Assembly: GCA_029976025.1 (NCBI GenBank)
Contig: JARKNX010000069.1
Span: 1-34,603 of the forward strand
Reading direction: 5' to 3'
From: Aggregatilineales bacterium
Lineage (GTDB): Bacteria; Chloroflexota; Anaerolineae; Aggregatilineales; Ch27
Length of the DNA: 34,603 bases
Shown in pieces: positions 15,245 to 22,739 of the stretch. Made by a program: the position numbers and the translations under genes. Below the pieces are notes generated by a model. The model saw nothing but the letters and a program-made list of their open reading frames with translations. It had not been told where the DNA came from and ran no database searches. Each line of letters opens with the position of its first letter. Within the stretch, counting starts at the first letter, position 1.

Positions 15245-17122
15245 CTATGCCGCCCGTACGCCGAGGACATCTTCCGCGCTGGCGCCCGCCATCAACAGAC
15301 CAAGCTGCTCACGAGTCACCTTGTCGGCGTCCACAGTCGCGACGATCTCCCCCTTGTACATGACGACAATGCGATCCGAAAGCGCCACGATCTCATCCAG
15401 CTCAGCGCTGACCAGGAGCACAGCCGCCCCGGCGTCGCGCTGCGCGATAATCTGCTGGTGGATAAATTCGATACTCCCCACGTCGATACCACGTGTAGGC
15501 TGCGCCGCTACCAGAAGGCGGGGCTTGCGGCCAAATTCGCGGGCGACGACCATCTTCTGCTGGTTGCCCCCCGACAGGCTGCCCGCATGCGTATCCACAT
15601 CAGGCGTGCGAATATCGAACTGCTCCACCAGGCCGACAGCGTGCTGATCGATCTGGCGGTGATCCAGCACCAGGCCGCGATCTTTTTTGCCAAAGCGCAG
15701 CGGCTTGCCAGCAGCTTTCTGCAACCGACGCAGCACCCACATGGTGAACCGGTGAGCGAGATACCCGATCACGAGCACCATGACCAGCATCACAATCAGC
15801 TCGACCATGTTAGGCCCATTCATCGCCTCGCGAGACGCCGACTCAACATCCTGAATACCGAACAATCCCAGCGTCAGCGACCACAAAGCGGAGGACCATA
15901 AAGCGCCCCAGATCGAAGCCAGAACGGCAAAGAAAGCCAGGAAAATGCCGATATACCCGGCCATCACCACCGGCAGCGTACGCGCGGTCGGCGGGACAGA
16001 AAAAGGCAAATCGTAATACGAGTTAAGGACCAGATTCTCGGCCACAGTGTAGTTATCTACCATGCCGAAACGACGCCTGTCCTCCGGGACGTGGCCCGTC
16101 CCACTGGAAGTCACAGATCGCGGGCTGGTATTGGTCAGGTCCTCCCCGTGGATTATGACCCGCCCGGCTGTGGCATGTCGAAGACCAGTCAGCACTTCCA
16201 CAAGCTCCGTCTGGCCGTTACCCTGCACCCCGGCCACACCCAGCACTTCGCCAGAGCGTACTGAGAAACTCACATCGCGCACGGCGTGATGATGGCGATC
16301 ATCCAGGGCGCTCAGGCCGATCACGTCCAGCACAGTATCCTGCGGGTGAGCCGGCCCGCGCTGCACGCGGAGCAGCACTTCACGTCCGACCATCATTGCA
16401 GCCAGCGACTCTGGCGTGGATTCGGCGGGGGTAGCCTCACCGACAACCTGACCGTCGCGCATGACAACGATGCGGTGGGCAATTGTCAGGACTTCCTTCA
16501 GCTTGTGGGTGATAAAAATGATGCTGACGCCCCGATCGGCGAGGTCGCGCATGATCTTGAACAGCTCGTCTACTTCCTGCGGCGTCAACACTGCCGTCGG
16601 CTCATCGAGAATCAGAATTTCGGCGTGGCGATAGAGTGCCTTGATAATCTCAACCCGCTGCTGGGTGCCAACCGGGAGTTCCTCGATTATTGCGTCAGGA
16701 TCAACGCGGAGCTTGTACTGTTCGCTCAGCTCACGAACGTGGCGCACCGCTTCTTTCCGATCCAGGAATGCTCCGGAAGTCACTTCCTCGCCGAGTACGA
16801 CATTTTCCGCGACGGACATAACCGGTATCAGTTGAAAATGCTGGTGGACCATGCCGATACCGCTATGGATCGCCTCTCGCGGGCTGGCGAAGTGTGCTTC
16901 CTGATTCCGAAGAAGCACCTGACCGCTGTCGGCCCGATAGAGACCGTAGACAATGTTCATCAGGGTGGATTTACCGGCGCCATTCTCGCCAAGCAGCGCC
17001 AGAATCTCCCCTTTTTTCAGGGTCAGATTGACATTATCATTTGCCAGAACGCCCGGAAAATGCTTGGTAATGCCCCGGATCTCCAGCACGACATCCCCGT
17101 TGCGCATGTTATTCCCCGCCAT
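15245..17122 (-). CDS. Nucleoside-type ABC transporter ATPase (double NBD) with a membrane insertion in NBD2
   Basis: Encodes 625 residues, while relatives such as NupO/YufO and RbsA-like ATPases have about 500-510. NBD1 is complete: Walker A GENGAGKST (45-53), signature LPVGTQQR (149-156), Walker B ILILDEPTAVLT. NBD2 has a degenerate Walker A, GVQGNGQTE (298-306), as is normal in this family, the signature LSGGNQQK (516-523) and Walker B region LLVAAQPTRGIDVG. Between VAENLVL (360-366) and LDHRQIDQHAVGLVEQFDIR (486-505), where relatives run on directly, lie about 110 extra residues. They contain hydrophobic stretches at about 384-407, 411-423 and 440-456. The reading frame is uninterrupted. 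The protein pairs with the two permeases upstream to power nucleoside-like uptake. ATG 17122 is 17 bases after the permease stop. Confidence 0.92.
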   Translation of the reverse strand: MAGNNMRNGDVVLEIRGITKHFPGVLANDNVNLTLKKGEILALLGENGAGKSTLMNIVYGLYRADSGQVLLRNQEAHFASPREAIHSGIGMVHQHFQLIPVMSVAENVVLGEEVTSGAFLDRKEAVRHVRELSEQYKLRVDPDAIIEELPVGTQQRVEIIKALYRHAEILILDEPTAVLTPQEVDELFKIMRDLADRGVSIIFITHKLKEVLTIAHRIVVMRDGQVVGEATPAESTPESLAAMMVGREVLLRVQRGPAHPQDTVLDVIGLSALDDRHHHAVRDVSFSVRSGEVLGVAGVQGNGQTELVEVLTGLRHATAGRVIIHGEDLTNTSPRSVTSSGTGHVPEDRRRFGMVDNYTVAENLVLNSYYDLPFSVPPTARTLPVVMAGYIGIFLAFFAVLASIWGALWSSALWSLTLGLFGIQDVESASREAMNGPNMVELIVMLVMVLVIGYLAHRFTMWVLRRLQKAAGKPLRFGKKDRGLVLDHRQIDQHAVGLVEQFDIRTPDVDTHAGSLSGGNQQKMVVAREFGRKPRLLVAAQPTRGIDVGSIEFIHQQIIAQRDAGAAVLLVSAELDEIVALSDRIVVMYKGEIVATVDADKVTREQLGLLMAGASAEDVLGVRAA

Positions 17123-17139
17123 AGTTTGCGCCTCTGCTG

Positions 17140-18201
17140 CTATTCGATCTCATACGGCTTACCAACATGCGCAGGCGGCCGCGCCCGGCCTACAAAGCCT
17201 GCCAGCACGATAACAGTCAGCAGGTACGGCAGCATACCGACAAACTGGTGCGGCACATTGATGTTGAAGAACTGAAGCTGCCCTTGCAGAGCTGTGGCAA
17301 ACCCGAACAAGAGCGCGCCCGCAGCCGCGCCCAGGGGATGCCACTTGCCGAAGATCATGACCGCCAGCGCGATGAAGCCGCGGCCGTTTGTCATGCCGCG
17401 CTCGAATGTGCCCACCGCCTCTAGAGTCAGGAAAACGCCACCCAGGCCGGCCAGGCAGCCGCTGAAGAACAGGTTGCGATATTGCAGGCGGTGTACATTG
17501 ATGCCCAGGGTATCCGCCGCGCGAGGGTGTTCCCCGACGGCGCGGGTTCGCAGGCCCCAGACCGTGCGGAACAGTCCGATGGTGGAAGCGATCACGAGGG
17601 CAAACATCAGGTAGGTGATAATACCCTTCTTGAACAGGATCTCGCCAAGCCAGAAAAGAATGCCTGAATCAGCCGAAAACGGGTTAACCACAACCGGAGG
17701 CAGGCGTCCCAGCGTAGTCGCGCCGGGCAGATAAAAATAACCTGTCAGCCCGAGGGCCAGCATATTGATTACCGTGCCGCTGATAATCTGATCTACCCTG
17801 TAGCGGATCGATAACAGAGCGTGAAACAGCCCCAGTATGCCGCCGGCCAGAACCCCGCCGAGGATCGAAAGACCCAGCCGGACCGGCTCCGTCTGCAAGA
17901 TCGGCGACACACCGGGGACGCTGAGGGCCACATTAATCATAAAGCCTACATATGCAGCCATCAGCATCATCCCCTCAATGCCGATATTGACGATGCCGCT
18001 GCGTTCGCTGAAAATCCCGCTCAATGCGCCGAAAGCGATCGGGACCATATTACGAATACTGGCGTTGATCACGGCGACCACAATTGCAGGCCCCACCGCG
18101 CCAGCCGCCAGGAAGGCAACCACCAGGATAACGGCGAGGCCAACACCGGAAGCGATCGCTGTCCTGCGATTTGCTGCTGTGCCTGTCAGAATTGAGAGCA
18201 T
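17140..18201 (-). CDS. Nucleoside-type ABC transporter permease (NupQ/YufQ-like)
   Basis: Encodes 353 residues with about nine hydrophobic segments. It contains the BPD_transp_2 family motif SGIVNIGIEGMMLMAAYVGF, followed by FHALLSIRYRVDQIISGTVINMLALGLTGYFY and, later, VGEHPRAADTLGINVHRLQY, characteristic of the permeases paired with BMP-type binding proteins for nucleosides. It forms one half of the membrane channel with the product of 18243-19421. ATG at 18201. It lies 41 bases after the upstream permease gene and 17 before the ATPase gene, so all three form one operon. It carries an N-terminal extension of about 20 residues before the first membrane helix. Confidence 0.93.
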   Translation of the reverse strand: MLSILTGTAANRRTAIASGVGLAVILVVAFLAAGAVGPAIVVAVINASIRNMVPIAFGALSGIFSERSGIVNIGIEGMMLMAAYVGFMINVALSVPGVSPILQTEPVRLGLSILGGVLAGGILGLFHALLSIRYRVDQIISGTVINMLALGLTGYFYLPGATTLGRLPPVVVNPFSADSGILFWLGEILFKKGIITYLMFALVIASTIGLFRTVWGLRTRAVGEHPRAADTLGINVHRLQYRNLFFSGCLAGLGGVFLTLEAVGTFERGMTNGRGFIALAVMIFGKWHPLGAAAGALLFGFATALQGQLQFFNINVPHQFVGMLPYLLTVIVLAGFVGRARPPAHVGKPYEIE

Positions 18202-18242
18202 AGAAGCCTGTGCTCCTTCGTGGAGGCTGTGGCCGGCGCGCG

Positions 18243-19421
18243 TCAGCGCTGCCCCCAGCCGGTACTGAGTCGCTGGCCGGTATCACCTTCGGCCTTGATT
18301 CGGTAGAGCGAGCGGATCATCTGCTCAGCAGCCACAAACATCAAAATGAGAGCCTGAATCACCACAATGATTTCCGATGGCACGCCGCTGTTGAACTGCA
18401 TACGCGTGGAGCCGGCGTCCATCACGCCAAACAGAAAGGCGGACAGAACCACGCCAAGCGGATCGCCACCACCGAGGAGCGCGACCGTAATCGCAGTGAA
18501 CCCAAGCCCCAGACTCTGATTCGGCTCGTACCGGTAGTTGACGCCGAGTGTCTGCATCGCGCCCGCCAGGCCGGCTAACGCCCCGGCGATGACCATCGTC
18601 ATGATCGTGATGCGCTTGACGCTGATGCCGCTGTAACGGGCGGCGGTCGGATTCAGCCCGACCATGCGCAGCTCAAAACCGAACTTCAATTTGCTGACCA
18701 GTACCCCGACCAGAATGGCTGTGATCAAAGCCAGGAAAAGGCCCAGATGCAAGAACTGCGGGCCGGGAGGGTCGTAGATAACCGGCAGTTGCGCAGTAGG
18801 CATGATCGTAGGGGTCCGCGCGATAACGCCGTTGCCATCGTTGAATGGGCCTGGCGGAATCCCTTCCGCCGGAGATCCAGCATATAACAGCCAGCTAATG
18901 AAATTAGTGGCGATGTAATTGAACATAATAGTCGTGATGACTTCATGAGCACCGGTGTACGCTTTGAGGATGCCGGGGATAGCCCCCCACAATAGCCCCC
19001 CCAGTGCCCCCGCCAGAAGGGCCAGGCTCACATGCACGATCGTGGACAGCACAGGGTCGCCGAGATCGACAGCAACGGCAAAGCCGACCCAGGCCGACAG
19101 CACTGAGCCCATGACCAGTTGACCCTGGGCGCCGATATTGAACAGGCCGCCCTTGAAGGCAAAAGCGACGGACAGGCCAGAAAACACCAGCGGCGTCATT
19201 TTAACCAGTGTGCGGGTGAGGCCGGCGGTATTGCCAAAGGCGCCATCCAACAGCCCGACGTAAGCCATAACCGGGTCGTAGCCCGCCAGCGCGATGATGA
19301 CAGCGCCGATCAGGACTGCCGTCAGTACCGAGAGGATTGGAACGGCGGCGTGCCGCAGCAAGCGAACGATAAAGCTGAATGACTTAACAGGTGGGGCCGC
19401 CGCAACAGATAATTCGCTCAT
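18243..19421 (-). CDS. Nucleoside-type ABC transporter permease (NupP/YufP-like)
   Basis: Encodes 392 residues and about ten membrane segments. Family features: FKGGLFNIGAQGQLVMG, the GALGGLLWGAIPGILKAYTGAHEVITTIMFNYIA region, VGLNPTAARYSGISVKRI and GLGFTAITVALLGGGDPLGV, all typical of the longer permease in Nup/Yuf-type nucleoside importers. It is first in the operon. The ATG at 19421 has GGGGAGAA seven bases upstream. No BMP-family substrate-binding lipoprotein gene adjoins the operon, although one usually precedes it, so the binding protein must be encoded outside the window. The 249 bases upstream contain a hairpin but no clear promoter. Confidence 0.93.
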   Translation of the reverse strand: MSELSVAAAPPVKSFSFIVRLLRHAAVPILSVLTAVLIGAVIIALAGYDPVMAYVGLLDGAFGNTAGLTRTLVKMTPLVFSGLSVAFAFKGGLFNIGAQGQLVMGSVLSAWVGFAVAVDLGDPVLSTIVHVSLALLAGALGGLLWGAIPGILKAYTGAHEVITTIMFNYIATNFISWLLYAGSPAEGIPPGPFNDGNGVIARTPTIMPTAQLPVIYDPPGPQFLHLGLFLALITAILVGVLVSKLKFGFELRMVGLNPTAARYSGISVKRITIMTMVIAGALAGLAGAMQTLGVNYRYEPNQSLGLGFTAITVALLGGGDPLGVVLSAFLFGVMDAGSTRMQFNSGVPSEIIVVIQALILMFVAAEQMIRSLYRIKAEGDTGQRLSTGWGQR

Positions 19422-19565
19422 CGGTATTTCTCCCCAGATCGGTTCTCGTGGCAGGGCCTGGCCAGAGACAGGGTTTATCCTAAGGCCTGTTTTGTGACAT
19501 CCGGCCCAGAGTCTTCGTTACGGTAAAGACAGGCTATGTGAGCTGTAGATTCTCTGGCGCGGCTA

Positions 19566-19584
19566 CGCCTCCTGTCAGGAGGCG
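19566..19584. terminator. GC-rich palindrome upstream of the ABC operon
   Basis: CGCCTCCT and AGGAGGCG form a perfect 8-bp stem around a 3-base loop, 87 bases past the stop of the gene at 19671. No T-run follows on either strand. It may slow or end transcription of the upstream gene or bind a protein. Confidence 0.35.
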
Positions 19585-19670
19585 CCAGCATACCCCCTCA
19601 TGACCTGCTGATCAATCATACTGCCAGGCGCTATCAACGGCAAACCGGCTGTCGCCCTATCACACCCTGC

Positions 19671-20426
19671 TCAGAACACACCGCCCCATTGTGGATCCCG
19701 GCGATCGGGGTATCCGTATTCAGCGCGTAATCGATCGATCGCGACCGGCTCGCCCACTGTGACAGGCATCAGATCGAGCAGCAGTGCATCAAGCGTAACA
19801 AGCTGCCGGCTGAATTCCAGCAGATCGCGATCGAAGCGGGTGAAATATATGCTTTCAATACGCGCGCGGAGGGCTTCGTCAGTAATACCGCTGCCGGGAC
19901 CGCCCTGCGCATACCGCACAGAGCGATCGGCTCGCAAAATATCCCCTCGCTGGCGCAGCAGCCCTCCCAGCGCAATCTCATAATAAGCCGCCTGGATCGC
20001 GCCATGTTTGCTGCGCAGCAGGGGGCGAAGCCCGCTGACAATCTGACGCAGATCATAGGGTTTCTCAGTGGCTGCCGTGTCCAGTGAAGTCTGTTCCAGG
20101 CCCAACCCCTGGCAAAGCGCCCCACAACAGGCCGTATACCAGTCGCGCCGCCGGGGCAGATTGCCGGTACCTCCAGCCTCCTGCAGTAGATGGTTGTGCT
20201 CGTGCAGTCGAAAAAGCAACGACAGGTAGTCCCCGAATCCTAGCGGAAGCGCCGGGTCCGATCGTGTATCGTAAAGCGAGCGGAGCTGCCGCACTGCTTC
20301 CAGCTCGCGATCAATCGGATGCCCGCTCCCAGCCGGCAGAGTTGCCCCGGAAGCACTCTGAACGCCGTGAGCCATTTCACCGGGTGGATTCACAGAAGAC
20401 ACATGCACCCCCTCAATTGCCAGCAT
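19671..20426 (-). CDS. Unknown protein, tandem paralogue B
   Basis: Encodes 251 residues of unknown family. It aligns by eye with the upstream gene along most of its length. Both contain LPLGFGDYLSLLFRL / LPLAFGDFLSLLWQI, then a stretch with YxxxxxALxxGLGxEQxSL, then an IYFTRFDRDLLEFSRQL / VFFTAFEGQFTHFSRLL helix, then a C-terminal RLRAEYGYPD / RLIREYGYPD. The fold is probably mostly helical, with no signal peptide or membrane helix. The ATG at 20426 overlaps the upstream gene by 14 bases. A GTG at 20402 with GAGGGGG upstream is a good alternative start that would remove the overlap. Confidence 0.75.
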   Translation of the reverse strand: MLAIEGVHVSSVNPPGEMAHGVQSASGATLPAGSGHPIDRELEAVRQLRSLYDTRSDPALPLGFGDYLSLLFRLHEHNHLLQEAGGTGNLPRRRDWYTACCGALCQGLGLEQTSLDTAATEKPYDLRQIVSGLRPLLRSKHGAIQAAYYEIALGGLLRQRGDILRADRSVRYAQGGPGSGITDEALRARIESIYFTRFDRDLLEFSRQLVTLDALLLDLMPVTVGEPVAIDRLRAEYGYPDRRDPQWGGVF

Positions 20427-21057
20427 TGAACTGCTGCCGCACTGAGCTGCTGTGCGGATCAGGGTATCCGTACTCCCGGATCAGGCGGATCAGGCTGATC
20501 TCCCGATTCTGACGATCGCCCAACAGCATCTCCTGGAGCACAATGTCCACAACCAGAAGCAGCCGGCTGAAGTGCGTGAATTGTCCTTCGAAGGCGGTGA
20601 AGAATACAGCGAACAGGCGCTCCCTCATCTCCACGTCGGAGAGTCGACTGCCGGGCCAGCCCAGTTTCCATTCGCTGCGATAGGCTCCCATCGCCAGAAT
20701 ATGATCGCGTATATCAGCTAACTGCCGGATGGCCGTCTGCCGATCATGGGCATCCACCAGGCGTTCGGTCCCCCGGTAAGGCGCGTTTGGGAGGGAGGCG
20801 TAAATCTTCCCTGCGGGCGTAGTCTGTATAAGCCGATACAGGCTGCGCTGCTCAAATCCCAATCCACGCGCCAGCGCAGTAGCGCTCCGGCGGTAGTAAC
20901 CCTCGCGGGAGGGGAGGCCAGAGGCGCGATCAATTTGCCAGAGAAGCGACAGGAAATCCCCAAATGCCAGGGGAAGTTGCGGTGGCGCATCCGGACTGTA
21001 CGATGAGGTGAGCTGCGTGATCCGCAGTTGATCAGCCTGAGCCACCATGAACTCCAT
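20413..21057 (-). CDS. Unknown protein, tandem paralogue A
   Basis: Encodes 214 residues of unknown family, the shorter of two adjacent paralogues. Features shared with the downstream copy are the FGDFLSLLWQIDRASGLP segment near residue 32, ALARGLGFEQRSLYRL, FAVFFTAFEGQFTHFSRLLL, and EYGYPDP near the end. It is helical and soluble by appearance. An extended -10 promoter (TGCTATACT) lies about 30 bases upstream of the ATG at 21057. A second ATG at 21048 is possible. The two genes probably arose by tandem duplication and may act as a heteromer, which is inference. Confidence 0.75.
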   Translation of the reverse strand: MEFMVAQADQLRITQLTSSYSPDAPPQLPLAFGDFLSLLWQIDRASGLPSREGYYRRSATALARGLGFEQRSLYRLIQTTPAGKIYASLPNAPYRGTERLVDAHDRQTAIRQLADIRDHILAMGAYRSEWKLGWPGSRLSDVEMRERLFAVFFTAFEGQFTHFSRLLLVVDIVLQEMLLGDRQNREISLIRLIREYGYPDPHSSSVRQQFNAGN

Positions 21058-21086
21058 CTCGCAGCATTAGCCCGGCCACAACAAGA

Positions 21087-21095
21087 AGTATAGCA
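21087..21095 (-). promoter_or_regulatory. Extended -10 promoter for the tandem paralogues
   Basis: The minus strand reads TGCTATACT, an extended -10 with one mismatch, the -10 ending 29 bases before the ATG at 21057. It resembles the TGCTATAAT element of the epimerase gene. Confidence 0.5.
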
Positions 21096-21142
21096 GCGGT
21101 CAGATTGAAATTCCAGAAGGTAGACACTCGACAAGACAGCAA

Positions 21143-21174
21143 GAGCCTCCCTCGAGCATTATTGAGGGAGGCTC
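21143..21174 (-). terminator. Terminator of the exported-protein gene
   Basis: A perfect 11-bp stem GAGCCTCCCTC/GAGGGAGGCTC with a 10-base loop (two inner bases can also pair). On the minus strand it is followed by TTGCTGTCTTGT, which is T-rich but interrupted. It starts 25 bases after the stop codon at 21200. Confidence 0.75.
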
Positions 21175-21199
21175 ACAACAGTTAGCTGGCGTCAGCGCC

Positions 21200-22372
21200 T
21201 CAATCGTTATCGGCCGAGAACATTTCCGATGACATAAACATCAGCGGATTGATCACCTGGGCGTTTTCCGGAGCGGTCACTTCCACCGGTTCATTGAAGG
21301 CGCTCAGATTCAGCGTCAACGCCATAGACATGCCTATCTGATCCGGAACATCTCCCATGTCTTCGTCAGGCACGAGTGCGGACATCATCTTTGCTATTTC
21401 CATATTGAAGCCCATATCCACGGTCATACGATGCAAATAGCCATCCTCGAGGCCGATCCACTGTTCGAAGGTGAAAGTTGTGCTGTTCAGCATGGCCGTC
21501 ATAGCTTCCCTGTATGGCCCGGACAGATCCGCATCCTCGAAGCCCATCGAGTCCATCATAAAGCCCATATACTCACCCATAGCCGTATGAAACAATTCAC
21601 TGTTCACCATCGCCCCGTAATCCAGCGCGACCTGGAAGACGGCCACCGGCCGCCCGTCGATTGCCTCATCCGGCAGGCGAACGACTGTGGCAAATTCGCT
21701 CCAGAAGGCCGGATCCATCATGGCCACGAACGTATCACTCGCCAGCAGTTCCGAAAGCCCCTCCTGCTCATCGCCCCGGTCTGCCATCGCAGAGAACGCG
21801 TGCTCATACATCGTCGCCAGGTCCAGCCCAAGCCAGGAGGGTGCCGCGAAATTGGCGTCATCAGTGGCATCCACAATAGTGCCCATGTTCAGGTACCACA
21901 CATCGTCCACCAGACGGAGCACCGTCGGCGGCATCTCTGCCGTGTCCAATTCGGTCAGCATCTCCGGCGGCATGGTCATCTGCACGGTAAATTCGCCCGC
22001 GAGAGAGCGCAGGAACTCGACAAAGGTCTCTGGCGCCGTCGTCAGTATATTCATCATACCCGCCGGATCAGACAGGTTGAGCGCCGCATAGGGTTGCAGC
22101 AGACTCGGCTCCCAGGTTAACTGTCCATTCATAGATATGGCGAACGACATCGCGTCCATTTCCGGATCGCTGCTGGTGAGCGCATAGGTTATATCGGCGC
22201 CAAATCTGGTCGAAGAGAGCGCCAGCATCGCCTCTTGCGCCCCTGTCAGAATGGCGCAATCTTCCGGGCTGAGCTGCCCGCAGTATGCCGGCGGTTCCCC
22301 TTGCGCCAGCGCCATACCCGCCGGGGTGCTGATCAGGACAATCATGAGCACTATCCATGAAAATATACGCAT
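21200..22372 (-). CDS. Exported protein of unknown function
   Basis: Encodes 390 residues. A standard signal peptide (MRIFSWIVLMIVLISTPAGM) ends at ALAQ, with likely cleavage after about residue 24. The mature protein starts near CGQLSPEDCAIL and has two early Cys. The rest alternates amphipathic strands and helices, rich in Met, Asp and Glu, with repeated phrases such as FVEFLRSLAGEFTVQMTMPP and VAVFQVALDYG. This gives an LppX/LolA-like impression of long strands, but I cannot assign a family. The frame is open to 22402; the ATG at 22372 has GGGAGAA upstream and starts the signal peptide directly. It is transcribed divergently from the kinase-response-regulator gene and ends with a clear hairpin. 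Confidence 0.8.
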   Translation of the reverse strand: MRIFSWIVLMIVLISTPAGMALAQGEPPAYCGQLSPEDCAILTGAQEAMLALSSTRFGADITYALTSSDPEMDAMSFAISMNGQLTWEPSLLQPYAALNLSDPAGMMNILTTAPETFVEFLRSLAGEFTVQMTMPPEMLTELDTAEMPPTVLRLVDDVWYLNMGTIVDATDDANFAAPSWLGLDLATMYEHAFSAMADRGDEQEGLSELLASDTFVAMMDPAFWSEFATVVRLPDEAIDGRPVAVFQVALDYGAMVNSELFHTAMGEYMGFMMDSMGFEDADLSGPYREAMTAMLNSTTFTFEQWIGLEDGYLHRMTVDMGFNMEIAKMMSALVPDEDMGDVPDQIGMSMALTLNLSAFNEPVEVTAPENAQVINPLMFMSSEMFSADND

Positions 22373-22633
22373 CGAATTCTCCCTTCCCCACTTACTCAGC
22401 ACAATCTCGGGCTATCCGGACTCTGGGCTATCGAAGGCATGAAGGGTGAGTCTCGCCGTCAGCAGAATCGCGACAGCGACTGCTCCCGCCATACCACAAC
22501 CTGCCGGCTACACGGCTCAAGATACTCCCTTTAAAGCCCTATACGTGCCAGATCGACATCAGTTGCTCTGCAGCGCGTTTCTTTGCCGGCCCGGTCTCCA
22601 CTCCCATGTTCTACGCAAAAGTTGACAGTGAGC

Positions 22634-22651
22634 GAAAGGCATACACCTTTC
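22634..22651. promoter_or_regulatory. Possible operator palindrome upstream of the kinase gene
   Basis: A perfect 6-bp inverted repeat, GAAAGG and CCTTTC, spaced by six bases, ends 16 bases before the -35 of the predicted promoter. It could bind a dimeric regulator. A single short palindrome may be chance. Confidence 0.3.
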
Positions 22652-22667
22652 AAATGCTACGTAACGC

Positions 22668-22696
22668 TTGGAAATGACGGCTTTTTGCGGTTTAAT
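22668..22696 (+). promoter_or_regulatory. Candidate promoter for the kinase-response regulator gene
   Basis: TTGGAA (22668-22673) and TTTAAT (22691-22696) are 17 bases apart; they match consensus at four and five positions. Transcription would start near 22703. Confidence 0.45.
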
Positions 22697-22739
22697 CAAC
22701 AGGAGGAGCACCATCTGCTGATATCGAAAGAGATGCTTG

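Larger units (their letters stand above)
22373..22739. other. Divergent intergenic region upstream of the kinase fusion
   Basis: This 367-base spacer has no supported gene. It holds a likely promoter for the kinase gene (22668-22696), the inverted repeat GAAAGG-CATACA-CCTTTC at 22634-22651 just downstream of an isolated TTGACA (22622-22627), and a strong AGGAGGAG at 22701-22708 that is too far from the ATG at 22740 to be its ribosome site. No convincing minus-strand promoter was found. Confidence 0.55.

Noticed and set aside
15665..15998. Mobile element explanation for the ATPase insert
   Set aside because: No flanking repeats, transposase or intein-like splice motifs (no Cys/Ser start, no HN end) are visible, and the frame is kept, so a mobile element or intein is not supported.
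16286..17275. Open + strand frame (329 codons) opposite the ABC ATPase
   Set aside because: Overlaps Walker and signature motifs of a definite ATPase on the other strand; no motif of its own.
19422..19670. Promoter for the ABC operon
   Set aside because: Candidates such as TAGGAT lack a -35 at proper distance; nothing better than chance was found.
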